From NCBI RefSeq assembly GCF_030128825.1, contig NZ_CP119127.1, positions 2,418,001 to 2,482,000 of the forward strand: a stretch of 64,000 bases of DNA, given 5' to 3'. A model generated the notes under the pieces. It made no database searches and was not told where the DNA came from. It was given only the letters and a program-made list of their open reading frames with translations. How positions within the stretch are numbered: the first letter of the stretch is position 1; the number at the start of each line of letters is the position of its first letter. This document shows positions 44,175 to 52,391 of the stretch, in pieces. This DNA comes from Sphingobium sp. WTD-1 (GTDB lineage Bacteria > Pseudomonadota > Alphaproteobacteria > Sphingomonadales > Sphingomonadaceae). The translations under genes and the position numbers were made by a program.

Positions 44175-46504
44175 CCGATTTCCTCCCGCAGTCCGGCGAT
44201 CAGATCCGCAACATGCGGCAAGCGCGACTCTTCCTCGTCGAGGATCGCCAGAAACGCCGCCCGCCTATAGGTGCGCAACGCCCCTTCGGGAAGACGTGTT
44301 GGGGCAGGAATTGCAGAAATTACGATATCCAGCAGGCGTTCTACTCCATGGAGCCGGCCCCACAGATAGTCATTCTCCCGATAGACCCGGCTGAAGAAGG
44401 CGCCAAAATTGTTGAATTCTATGCCTTTTAATGTGGCGTTGGCGCCGCCGGCGCGGATCGCGGTGCAATCTTCGGGCGAAATTCGGTCGACTTTTATCGG
44501 ATCATATTCATCGACAGCGTCACCCTGAAGCAACGGTAAGGTCGCGATGTCGGAGAAGGGGAAGCCGAGATAGGCCAGCAACATGGTGCGGCGTCCGGCC
44601 TTGGGCAGGTTGGCGAGCGCCTCGGCCAGCAGCATGTCGGCCGCCTCGTCGCGGGCACGCAGGCCGCGCGCCTGCGCCATTGCCTCCAGCGCCGCACCGG
44701 CGTCGGTCGGCACCTGCGCTGCGGCGGCGCGAACATGGTCATTGTAGAAATCATTGCCCTCGCATTCGGTGTAGAGGGCGAGCGCGCGATAGATGGCGTC
44801 GTGCATCGCCTGCACCGCTTCGCCGTCGGCATCGGCCTCCAACTCCAGCGTCTCGGCCAGCCGCCGCGCCAGGAAGCGCAGGCGACGGATGCGGAAGGCC
44901 AGGTCATGGGTGCGGAAGAACAGGACGGGCGCGGCGGCGGACCCGGCATCCTCGGTCAACTGGTCGGCGCCGATCGCGCGCACCTGTTTCCAGATCGCCT
45001 GGCGATAGGCTTCGCGCATCATCGGCGCATCCTCGCCGCTCAACTGGAACAGCCGCGCAGCCAGGTCCTCGACGATGCCCGACAGCTTGAGATGGGCATA
45101 AGCGGGGAAGGCGAAACCGGCCGATGCGGCGGCGCGCTGCTGCGCCTTGCCGCGCCAGGTCGACAGGCGCGCGGGCGTCGGCCGGTCGAGGAACAGCATC
45201 CGGCCGATCGCTCCCTCCACCTCCGCTTCGATACCGGGGCGCAGCGCCTGGATGATCCGGCCCATGCGGCGGATGCGAGCGGAATGGCGGTCGATCGCCT
45301 CCAGATTGTCGCGGATCGGCTGTTCGCGCGGAATGTCCGACAGCGCGCCGAAGATAGTACGGAAAAAGCCGGGCAGCGGCGCATTCTCGCCGGTCGGCGC
45401 TGTTTCCTCCTCGCCCTCGCGGTTGAGGTGGATCGACCGGTGGCCGGGCTTGGGATCGATATAGACAAAGCGGCGGTCGACCTCGCGCCGCGACGGCCGG
45501 TTCCTGAGCGCGCCGATCGCCTGGGCAAAGGGGGCGTTGGCTAGCACCGATCCGTCGATCAGCACCGCGTCCTCCGCCTCGCCCCGTGCCGCCCGGCGCG
45601 GCAGCACGCGCGCCAGGAAGGCGTCGCGGCCGGGCCAGGCGCGGTGGCGGCGCTTCAATACCCGGTCCAGCTCGCGCACGGTGAAGGGCGGAAAGGCGCC
45701 GGGGAAGCTGGCGGTGGCGCGCGCGGCAAAGACCAGTTCGGCCGGATCGGCAAAGCCGCTGACGCTGCCGCCCCGGCCGCGAAAGCCGATCGACAGCCGA
45801 TGCTCGGTCTCGATCACCTGGGGCGGGCTGTTGAGGCTCAGGCTTTGCACATGGCCGTCGAAATCGGTGACGGTGACGAACAGGTCGAGCGGATGGCCGT
45901 CGGGCAGCAGCGACGGTCCGGCCGGCGTCGCGGCCATGGCGTCGAAGGCGTCGAGCAGCATGGTCGAGAATATCGCCCCGCCAAAGGGCGGCTCGAACCA
46001 GCGCGAGCGGATGAAGCGCGACAATTTCATCCGCACCTCCTCGCGCGTGTCGGGCGCCACCGTGCGCTCGACCGCGTCACCGGGCCGGCGCGCGGCCATC
46101 CATACCAGTGGCGTCGCCCAGAATTTGGTCAGCGCGCGGGCGGGGCGCGCATCGGGATCGAGCAGTTCGTCGACATCGGCATTGTCCAGCCACAGCGCGG
46201 TTAGCGGTTCCAGCGACTGGCCGGTCTCGATCGCCTGGGCAAGGAAGATGCCGTTGATGCCGCCCGCGCTGGCGCCGGCGATGATGTCGGGCAGGATGCG
46301 CAGCCGCGTGCCGCTCGCCGCCTCGATATCGGCGAGCAGCCGATGATAGACCGCCTCGCTCGCCCCCTGCGGCGCCACCCCGTCATGAAAGGCCCGGCTT
46401 GCCCGCGTCAGGTGCCAGATTTCCTTGGTGATGCCGTGCATGTAGACGGCCAGGCTGATCCCGCCATAACAGACGAGCGCGAGGCGTAATTCCTTCTCCC
46501 TCAT
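44171..46504 (-). CDS. Large patatin-like protein
   Basis: 777-residue protein of the patatin-related class with extended C-terminus. The N-terminus ELRLALVCYGGISLAVYMHGI carries a YGGIS oxyanion-type loop, the nucleophile is S79 in IIAGASAGGINGIFLA, and the dyad aspartate lies in VLIDGSVLANAPFAQAI. The remaining ~430 residues are helical and unassigned, with FNNFGAFFSRVYRENDYLWGRLHGVERL near the end. No signal peptide. It is coupled to the lipoprotein gene downstream. Hydrolysis of a membrane lipid is inferred; the target is unknown. Confidence 0.85.
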   Translation of the reverse strand: MREKELRLALVCYGGISLAVYMHGITKEIWHLTRASRAFHDGVAPQGASEAVYHRLLADIEAASGTRLRILPDIIAGASAGGINGIFLAQAIETGQSLEPLTALWLDNADVDELLDPDARPARALTKFWATPLVWMAARRPGDAVERTVAPDTREEVRMKLSRFIRSRWFEPPFGGAIFSTMLLDAFDAMAATPAGPSLLPDGHPLDLFVTVTDFDGHVQSLSLNSPPQVIETEHRLSIGFRGRGGSVSGFADPAELVFAARATASFPGAFPPFTVRELDRVLKRRHRAWPGRDAFLARVLPRRAARGEAEDAVLIDGSVLANAPFAQAIGALRNRPSRREVDRRFVYIDPKPGHRSIHLNREGEEETAPTGENAPLPGFFRTIFGALSDIPREQPIRDNLEAIDRHSARIRRMGRIIQALRPGIEAEVEGAIGRMLFLDRPTPARLSTWRGKAQQRAAASAGFAFPAYAHLKLSGIVEDLAARLFQLSGEDAPMMREAYRQAIWKQVRAIGADQLTEDAGSAAAPVLFFRTHDLAFRIRRLRFLARRLAETLELEADADGEAVQAMHDAIYRALALYTECEGNDFYNDHVRAAAAQVPTDAGAALEAMAQARGLRARDEAADMLLAEALANLPKAGRRTMLLAYLGFPFSDIATLPLLQGDAVDEYDPIKVDRISPEDCTAIRAGGANATLKGIEFNNFGAFFSRVYRENDYLWGRLHGVERLLDIVISAIPAPTRLPEGALRTYRRAAFLAILDEEESRLPHVADLIAGLREEIG

Positions 46505-47125
46505 GGGGATAGGGATCGCAAAGCCAGGCCGCCTTGTCGAGAGGCGGAATGTCCCACCCCCTGTCCGAAGGCGGGAAGGGGCGATGGCGGGGTTGGGTGG
46601 TGAGCGGACGGGCAGGTTTGCGGCAAATTACCTGATAGCCGACATCGCTATTTTGCTAGACTGTCATTAGCCTCTTTCACGATTTCCGCTTCCATATCTT
46701 CGGTATTCGTATTCGTGTAGGCTTCCATTCTCCAGCGGCCGTCGAGATAATGTTGGCCCACAGGCGCTTCGAGAAAAGTCACAATCTCTTGCAAATCAAT
46801 TTCGGTAAATTCCCAGTTGAGATGATCTTCATACGCCTGTTGGTAAACCGCGCGTCGCTTCTCATACGCAGCTTTAAGTGCCTTGAACCTAATCTCAAAT
46901 CCACTGGATAGGCTCTCTGTCAGAGTTTCGCCCGAAGGAGCGCCCCACAGTGGGCCACCGGGCATGGCGTAACGCTCAAGGAAACTGCCAGTATCGAGTT
47001 GATCTTGAAGGCCTATGGCTCGCATAAACCGCTTGATCAATTGGAGTTTCGAGGCGCTAGGCGCTTCTTCAATCTGCGCTGACGGGGCTGTTTGCGAGCG
47101 CATGCGTTCGGCTCCAAATGCATTA

Positions 47126-47142
47126 GGTTTCGTGGACAAAGG
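47126..47142 (+). repeat. IS terminal inverted repeat, left
   Basis: GGTTTCGTGGACAAAGG, identical to the reverse complement of the right end. The first TTG inside its complement is the first possible start codon left to the downstream DUF2059 fragment. Confidence 0.92.
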
Positions 47143-47161
47143 TTGACAGCAGGATCGGGCG

Positions 47162-47976
47162 TTGATTCAAGGCTGCCTTTTGGAGGTGGCGTTGGGCGAG
47201 CGTATTGGGCTGACGGAGGACGAGTGGGGGATCATCGGCACATTACTGCCATCTGAGCGTGGTCGTGGCTGTCGTCCAGCACAGGACAACCGGCTGTATT
47301 TCGAAGGCATGATGTGGATCGCCCGCACAGGTTCGCAATGGCGCCACTTGCCGGATGAATATGGCAAGTGGAACAGCGTTTTCCGCCGCTACCGGCGCTG
47401 GGTTACGACCGGGGTGTTCGAGGCGATGCTCGAGACACTGGGCGAAATGGTGGCTCGTGATGCCACTGCGGACATGATCGACAGCACCGTGGTCCGAGCA
47501 CATCATTGTGCCGTCGGCATAAAAAAGGGACTCAGGAAACCGAGGCGCTTGGCCGATCGCGAGGCGGATTCAGCACAAAGCTCCACGCCCGCTGCGATGC
47601 CAAAGGCCGACCGCTCGGCTTTGTCCTGACGCCGGGCCAGAGCCACGATATCCAAGGCTTTGGCCCGCTGTTCCGTTTGATTGCTCATAAGATCGAGGCA
47701 TTGTTGGCGGACAAGGGCTACGATGCAGATGCCATCCGCGAGGAATTGGCCAATGCTGACGTTGAGGCTGTCATTCCCGCCAAAAGCAATCGGCGCGATC
47801 CAATCCCACACGATCGCGAAAAATACCGTTGGCGCAATCTTGTCGAACGCCTCTTCAACAAACTCAAGAACTGGCGGCGTATCGCAACTCGATACGACAA
47901 AACCAAAGAGTCCTACCTCGGCTTCGTCAATCTCGTCTCAGCCCTGCAATGGATACCCTTTGTCCACGAAACCTAG
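47162..47976 (+). CDS. IS5-family transposase (two frames, -1 frameshift)
   Basis: Frame 1 runs from 47162 (TTG; start uncertain, GTG 47186 or TTG 47192 is also possible) to 47629, and frame 2 continues to 47976. The slippery heptamer A-AAA-AAG at 47521-47527 in frame 1 allows a -1 shift, giving ...HCAVGIKK-GTQETEALGRSRGG... in about 271 residues. DDE residues: D in DMIDSTVVRAHH, D in LLADKGYDAD and E in RNLVERLFNKLKNWRRIATRYDK. The N-terminal domain has LTEDEWGIIGTLLPSE and RTGSQWRHLPDEYGKWNSVFRRYRRW. The TAG stop is completed by the flanking TA plus a chromosomal G. Confidence 0.9.
47957..47973 (-). repeat. IS terminal inverted repeat, right
   Basis: CCTTTGTCCACGAAACC, the inverted copy of the left end, immediately followed by the TA duplication. 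Confidence 0.92.
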
Positions 47977-48022
47977 TTGGCGCGGTGATTACTGCGATTA
48001 AAGCAAGCAGAAATGTCTTCAT

Positions 48023-48389
48023 AAGAGTATCGTGCCAGAGCCGGTTATCGTCCGCAAATGGTCGGAAGCCGACCATATCCAATCCCTCAATCCCGCATGC
48101 CGCTGTCCTACAACTCTACCCCTGTTCTAAGCTGGGGCATGACGCTCCCGTTCATCCTGCCTCCGGCATCCATGCAACTGACGCGCGACGGGTGCGTCGC
48201 TGTCGCGTCACGGGCGCGCGGGTGGGGCCTCGCCGGCGCATGTCGGGCGCATCTGCCGGACCTGCCATGGCGCGTTATTGGCGCGTGGGCGTTGCGCCAT
48301 AGGTGCAAAACAGGCGCAAAAGCCCCCAAAAGGCCGTTTACACTGTGAACTTCGGTCGTGACCCGCGCGGACTTGTGTCCTCGGGCGAC
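48023..48389. other. Non-coding stretch between the disrupted gene and the SDR gene
   Basis: No intact gene seen. It should hold the promoter of the interrupted DUF2059 gene (minus strand). A perfect small hairpin ATGGTCGG-AAG-CCGACCAT lies at 48058-48076. Bases 48180-48345 resemble 16080-16240 on the opposite strand (see findings). No obvious terminator follows the SDR gene. Confidence 0.4.
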
Positions 48390-49304
48390 TTACAGCCAGC
48401 CCTTGGCGCGATAGGCTTCGACCGTGGCCTTCAGCCCGTCCTCGGTCGGGATTTGCGGCGTCCACAGGCGCTTGGGCGGCTGCTTGCGCTTGGCGACGAC
48501 CCAGTCGGGGTGGCAGAAATAATCGACCCGGTCGGGGGTCAGCTTGGCATTGCGGCCGCGCACCAGCCGGTCGAGCCGGGCGGCGGTCACCAGCAGCCAT
48601 TGCGGCGTCGCGAAGGTGCGGACATTGCGGCCTACCGCCCGGCCGATCGCCTGGCCGAATTCCTGATGGTCCCAGCCGCCGGGCGTCGCATCGTCCGCCT
48701 CATAGGTGCGGGTCTGGCTCTGTTCCTTTTCGCAGGCCAGCGTCAGCAGCAGGTGGGAAAGATCGGCGACATGGATCACCGACAGCCGGCCGCCGGGCGG
48801 CAGCAGCATGATGCCGCGCTTGGCCATGCGGAACAGTTCCAGCATTTCCTGGTCATTGGGGCCATAGATGGCCGGCGGGCGCACGATCGTCCAGTCGAGG
48901 CCGCTGGCCTTCACATGGCGTTCGGCCAGTTCCTTGGACCAGCCATAGTCCGACATGCCCGGCTCGCGCGCGGCGAGCGAGGAGACATGGACGAGCCGGC
49001 GCACGCCGCGTTTGCGCATGGCGTCGACCACCGCCATCGTGCCGCGCGCATTGCCCGCCTCGAACCCCTCGCGGTCGGGCGCGTTCACGACGCCGGCGAT
49101 ATGGATCACGGCGTCGGCGTCGCGCACCAAGGTGTCGAGCGCGGCGGTATCGTCGAGCGAGCCGGGCACCCATTTGAGATGCGCGCGGGGTGGCTGCGCC
49201 CGGCGGGTGAGGGCGTTGACCTGAAGACCGGCGGCAAGCGCCTGATCGAGCGTTTCGGCGCCGACGAAACCCGTCGCGCCGGTCATGGCAATTCTAAGGG
49301 ACAT
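48390..49304 (-). CDS. NAD(P)-dependent epimerase/dehydratase (extended SDR, NDUFA9-like)
   Basis: 304-residue Rossmann-fold protein. The nucleotide loop is MTGATGFVGAETLDQAL near the N-terminus; the catalytic Tyr-Lys pair is in DYGWSKELAERH, preceded by VHVSSLAA; WTIVRPPAIYGPND is the usual atypical/extended SDR segment. Many such proteins are annotated as NDUFA9-like or nucleoside-sugar epimerases. In Caulobacter a similar reductase (CerR) acts in ceramide synthesis, so a role in sphingolipids is possible, though this gene is ~20 kb from spt. It lies downstream of proB on the same strand. Confidence 0.82.
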   Translation of the reverse strand: MSLRIAMTGATGFVGAETLDQALAAGLQVNALTRRAQPPRAHLKWVPGSLDDTAALDTLVRDADAVIHIAGVVNAPDREGFEAGNARGTMAVVDAMRKRGVRRLVHVSSLAAREPGMSDYGWSKELAERHVKASGLDWTIVRPPAIYGPNDQEMLELFRMAKRGIMLLPPGGRLSVIHVADLSHLLLTLACEKEQSQTRTYEADDATPGGWDHQEFGQAIGRAVGRNVRTFATPQWLLVTAARLDRLVRGRNAKLTPDRVDYFCHPDWVVAKRKQPPKRLWTPQIPTEDGLKATVEAYRAKGWL

Positions 49305-49310
49305 AATAGG

Positions 49311-50444
49311 TCAGACCATCGCCATATGGTCGCGATGGACCAGCACGGAACGGGACATTTCGCCAAGCAGGGCGGGGATATCCTCGCTGCGGCGGCCGGC
49401 GATCTTCGCGGCGGCCTCGCTGTCATATTCGATGAGGCCACGGGCGATCACCCGGCCATCCTGATTGAGAATGTCGACCACGTCACCGCGCGCGAACACA
49501 CCCTCGACCCGCGCGACGCCGGCCGGCAGCAGGCTGTTGCCCTTGCCCAGCGCCGCTTCGGCGCCGGCATCGACGATGATCCGGCCGAGCACGGTGAGGC
49601 GGCCCGAGAGCCAGCCCTTGCGCGCGCCCTGGCTTTCGGCGGCAAGGAAGATGGAGCCACGGCCGCCATTGGCCCAATGGCTGAGCGGGGCGTCGACCTT
49701 GCCCGAGATGATGGCGAGATGGGCGCCGGCGCCGGTGGCGATCTGTGCCGCCTGGATCTTCGACACCATGCCGCCCGATCCCATGCCCGAAGCCGAACCG
49801 GTGTCGGCCATGGCGGCAATGCGCGCGTCGATGCGCTCTATCCTCTCGATCAGCATGGCATTCGCATCGGCGTGCGGATTGGCGGTGTAAAGCCCGTCCA
49901 CGTCCGACAGCAGCACAACCGCGTCAGCCCGTGCCGCCTGTCCGATGCGCGCCGCGAGGCGATCATTGTCGCCAAAGCGGATCTCCGCCGTGGCGACGCT
50001 GTCATTCTCGTTCACCACCGGCACGACGTCGAGCGCCATCAGCCGCTCCAGCGTGGCGGATGCGTTGAGATAGCGGCGGCGATGCTCCAGATCGTCGAGC
50101 GTCACCAGCATCTGCGCGGCGGTGATGCCCTTTTCATGCAGCAGGCTGGCCCAGCATTGCGACAGGGCGATCTGGCCGGTGGCCGCCGCCGCCTGCGCAT
50201 CCTCCAGGCTGCCGCGCCCGCCCTTGGGCAGTTTCAGCCGGCGCGCGCCCAGCGCGATCGCGCCTGACGACACGATGATGACCTGTTGCCCCGCCGCCTT
50301 GCGCGCGGCGACATCGGCGACCAGCGTGCGCAGCCAGTCGACGCGCACTTCCCCGGCCGGATCGACCAGCAGCGCCGACCCGATCTTGATGACCAGGCGG
50401 CGGACCAGGGCAGGGGGAAAGCCGGACAGGGTGTTCGTGGCCAC
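49311..50444 (-). CDS. proB: Glutamate 5-kinase
   Basis: First enzyme of proline synthesis, phosphorylating glutamate. 377 residues from GTG 50444. The kinase domain shows VIKIGSALLVDPAG, IVSSGAIALGARRL, VVNENDSVATAEIRFGDNDRLAARI and GMGSGGMVSKIQAAQIA; a C-terminal PUA domain (about 280-370) begins after GRIIVDAGAEAALGKGNSLLPAGV. No strong ribosome site precedes the start, so the exact initiation is uncertain. A REP-like element separates it from obgE upstream; the SDR gene follows within 6 bases. Confidence 0.95.
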   Translation of the reverse strand: MATNTLSGFPPALVRRLVIKIGSALLVDPAGEVRVDWLRTLVADVAARKAAGQQVIIVSSGAIALGARRLKLPKGGRGSLEDAQAAAATGQIALSQCWASLLHEKGITAAQMLVTLDDLEHRRRYLNASATLERLMALDVVPVVNENDSVATAEIRFGDNDRLAARIGQAARADAVVLLSDVDGLYTANPHADANAMLIERIERIDARIAAMADTGSASGMGSGGMVSKIQAAQIATGAGAHLAIISGKVDAPLSHWANGGRGSIFLAAESQGARKGWLSGRLTVLGRIIVDAGAEAALGKGNSLLPAGVARVEGVFARGDVVDILNQDGRVIARGLIEYDSEAAAKIAGRRSEDIPALLGEMSRSVLVHRDHMAMV

Positions 50445-50458
50445 TTTTACAACAACAT

Positions 50459-50557
50459 CCGTTCGGTTCGAGCCCTTCGACGACGCCTGCGGCGTCGCTC
50501 AGGACAGGCTTTGTCGAGAACCTCGCGCGCAGTTCTCGACAAGCTCGAACCGAACGG
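50459..50557. repeat. REP-like palindromic element, family 1, copy D (diverged)
   Basis: Begins CCGTTCGGTTCGAGCC and ends CTCGAACCGAACGG, a perfect terminal inverted repeat. Internal elements CCTTCGACGACGCCTGCGGCGTCG and GTCGAGAA/TTCTCGAC form further hairpins. It fills the gap between obgE and proB. Confidence 0.78.
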
Positions 50558-50576
50558 AGGTAGATCTGTTGATAGC

Positions 50577-51674
50577 TTAGATCGGCGACCAGGTGGCTTC
50601 GCCGTCGCTACCGCCGTCGGCATCTTGCTCGTTCTGATCTTCGTCGAGAATCTCCAGCACCGCGTCCAGCAACGGGCTGACGCCTTCGCCGGTCGCGCCG
50701 GAGATGATGAAGACATCTTCCACGCCGGCCTGCTCGCGCAACTGCTCGGCAATATCTTCCATCAGTTCCTGGCCCAGCAGGTCGCCCTTGTTGAGCACGA
50801 CGATTTGCGGCTTTTCGTCCAGGCCCCCGCCATAGGCAGCCAGTTCGTCGGTGACGATGCGGAAGGCTTCGACCGGGTCGTCACCGGTCGCGTCGATCAG
50901 GTGCAGCAGCACGCGGCAGCGCTCGATATGGCCCAGGAACCGGTCGCCGATGCCCGCGCCCTCGGCCGCGCCCGCGATCAGGCCGGGAATGTCGGCCAGC
51001 ACGAATTCGCGATCACGGTGCAGCACCACGCCAAGCTGCGGCTTGGTGGTGGTGAAGGCATAGGCGCCGACCTTCGCCTTGGTGTTCGTCACCTGGTTGA
51101 TCAGGGTCGACTTGCCGGCATTGGGCATGCCGACCAGGCCGACGTCGGCCAGCAGCTTGAGGCGCAGCCAGACCCACATTTCCTGGCCCGGCCAGCCGGT
51201 GCCATGCTGGCGCGGCGCCCGGTTGGTGCTGGTCTTGTAGGACAGGTTGCCGCGGCCGCCATCGCCGCCGCGCAGGAAGCTCACACGCTGCCCGACCTCG
51301 GTGAAGTCGGCCAGGATTTCCTGTTCCTCATATTCGGGATAGCCGTCCTCGTCCTCGGTCCCCTCGATCGGCTGGGGATCGGACAGGATCTGGGTGCCGA
51401 CCGGCACCTTGACGATCAGGTCGTCGCCGCCGGCGCCATAGCGGTTCTTGCCCATGCCGGGCATGCCGCGCTGCGCCTTGAAATGCTGGGTGTAGCGGAA
51501 GTCGATCAGCGTGTTGAGGCCGGCCACGGCCTCGAAGATGATGTCGCCGCCCTTGCCGCCATTGCCGCCGTCCGGGCCACCATATTCGACATATTTTTCA
51601 CGCCGAAAGCTGACCGCGCCGGGACCGCCCCAGCCGGACTTGATGTAGATTTTTGCTTGATCGAGAAAATGCAT
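50577..51674 (-). CDS. obgE: GTPase Obg
   Basis: Ribosome-associated GTPase acting in 50S assembly and stress control. 365 residues. The glycine-rich Obg fold opens the protein (MHFLDQAKIYIKSGWGGPGAVSFRREKYVEYGGPDGGNGGKGGD shortened here to its key GGxGG repeats), then the G domain with G1 GMPNAGKSTLI, G3 DIPGLIAGAAEGAGIG and G4 LNKGDLL. An acidic insertion (EGTEDEDGYPEYEEQE) sits in the Obg domain and an acidic tail ends the protein, both common in alphaproteobacteria. It is upstream of proB on the same strand. Confidence 0.96.
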   Translation of the reverse strand: MHFLDQAKIYIKSGWGGPGAVSFRREKYVEYGGPDGGNGGKGGDIIFEAVAGLNTLIDFRYTQHFKAQRGMPGMGKNRYGAGGDDLIVKVPVGTQILSDPQPIEGTEDEDGYPEYEEQEILADFTEVGQRVSFLRGGDGGRGNLSYKTSTNRAPRQHGTGWPGQEMWVWLRLKLLADVGLVGMPNAGKSTLINQVTNTKAKVGAYAFTTTKPQLGVVLHRDREFVLADIPGLIAGAAEGAGIGDRFLGHIERCRVLLHLIDATGDDPVEAFRIVTDELAAYGGGLDEKPQIVVLNKGDLLGQELMEDIAEQLREQAGVEDVFIISGATGEGVSPLLDAVLEILDEDQNEQDADGGSDGEATWSPI

Positions 51675-51704
51675 GGCGCGCCCATAGCGCCTTCTTGGGC
51701 AAAA

Positions 51705-52391
51705 TTAAACCTTAGCCTGCGACACTTTTGCTGTCGCCGTCAACCGCGCTTCTTCGGTGAGGGCGGAGACCAGGCTGCGGGCCGCCAGTTCCCGTGCCTT
51801 TTCGCGGCCAAGGCCCAGCGCAGCGGCCATCGGGCCGCCCATCTGCGAATCGCCCAGTGCCAACAGGACCAGCATCAGCGTATTGTCGCGGATCACCTCC
51901 GCCAGTTGCGGGCGCAGCGCCGTGGCGGCCAGCTTGTCGACCAGCCGGTGGATCGCATCCACCACCGGATCGAGCGCATCCTCATTACCCGACGCCAGCA
52001 TCCAGCTAGCCAACGCGCCAGCGCCGCCGGCATCGAACGCGTCGAAGGTCATGTCGACGATCCGCCGGGGTTCGACCTCGCCGCGCCGGGCAGCGTTCAC
52101 CGCGTCGCCGATCGTCGCGGTGATGGCGTCGGCCAGATAGCCGGCGAGCGCCTTCTGCAGGCCGGCGGCCGATCCGAAATGATGAAGCAGATTGGCGTGG
52201 GTGCGGCCGATGCGATTGCCCACGGCCTTCAGCGTCACGGCCTGTGGCCCCGCTTCCAGCAGCAGGGCGCGGGCGGCCTCCAGCGCGATCAGGCGACTTT
52301 CGTCGGGGCTGAGGCGCGAGCGCTTGAGGGGGATCGGTTCGGGCAACGTCCCTTGCCCATGACACAGGGGCGGGGGGAAGGCCATAGCCAT
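51705..52391 (-). CDS. TetR-family transcriptional regulator
   Basis: About 228 residues if it starts at ATG 52391; other starts (ATG 52385, TTG 52346) are possible. The helix-turn-helix lies in the N-terminal third: ARALLLEAGPQAVTLKAVGNRIGRTHANLLHHFGSAAGLQKALAGYL, typical of TetR. The C-terminal ligand domain is helical (MTFDAFDAGGAGALASWMLASG). It reads away from a GNAT acetyltransferase gene whose start is about 50 bases away, so it may regulate that gene or itself. Ligand unknown. Confidence 0.85.
   Translation of the reverse strand: MAMAFPPPLCHGQGTLPEPIPLKRSRLSPDESRLIALEAARALLLEAGPQAVTLKAVGNRIGRTHANLLHHFGSAAGLQKALAGYLADAITATIGDAVNAARRGEVEPRRIVDMTFDAFDAGGAGALASWMLASGNEDALDPVVDAIHRLVDKLAATALRPQLAEVIRDNTLMLVLLALGDSQMGGPMAAALGLGREKARELAARSLVSALTEEARLTATAKVSQAKV

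Larger units (their letters stand above)
47126..47973 (+). mobile_element. IS5-family (IS427-group-like) insertion sequence
   Basis: Complete 848-bp element. Terminal inverted repeats GGTTTCGTGGACAAAGG are identical over 17 bases at 47126-47142 and 47957-47973, and a TA dinucleotide flanks each side (47124-47125 and 47974-47975), the target duplication expected for this group. It encodes a DDE transposase in two frames joined by a probable -1 frameshift. It sits inside the signal-peptide region of a DUF2059 gene. Identical ends suggest a recent insertion. Confidence 0.92.
46648..48022 (-). pseudogene. DUF2059 secreted-protein gene interrupted by an IS element
   Basis: The intact gene would begin at ATG 48022 and encode a signal peptide (MKTFLLALIAVITAPT), break at 47976, and resume at 47125 after removal of the IS and one TA. 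The joined frame reads ...PTNAFGAERMRSQTAPS... and ends at 46648, giving 174 residues. The mature part has the DUF2059 pattern: LIKRFMRAIGLQDQLD, LQEIVTFLEAPVGQHYLDGRW. What remains on the 3' side is an open frame starting at TTG 47139 inside the IS inverted repeat, which lacks a signal peptide. The gene is visibly more AT-rich than its neighbours, suggesting horizontal origin. Confidence 0.85.

Noticed and set aside
46648..47139. The signal-less DUF2059 frame starting at TTG as a normal gene
   Set aside because: The start codon lies inside the IS end, and the natural start with a signal peptide is found in frame on the other side of the element.
47162..47629. Transposase as a pseudogene due to a frameshift
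   Set aside because: A correctly phased A-AAA-AAG slip site, intact ends and all DDE residues favour programmed frameshifting in a functional element.
48108..48329. Short minus-strand coding frame in the stretch before the SDR gene
   Set aside because: No ribosome site, low-complexity Arg/His/Ala content. The similarity to 16080-16240 suggests a repeat or decayed remnant rather than a live gene.
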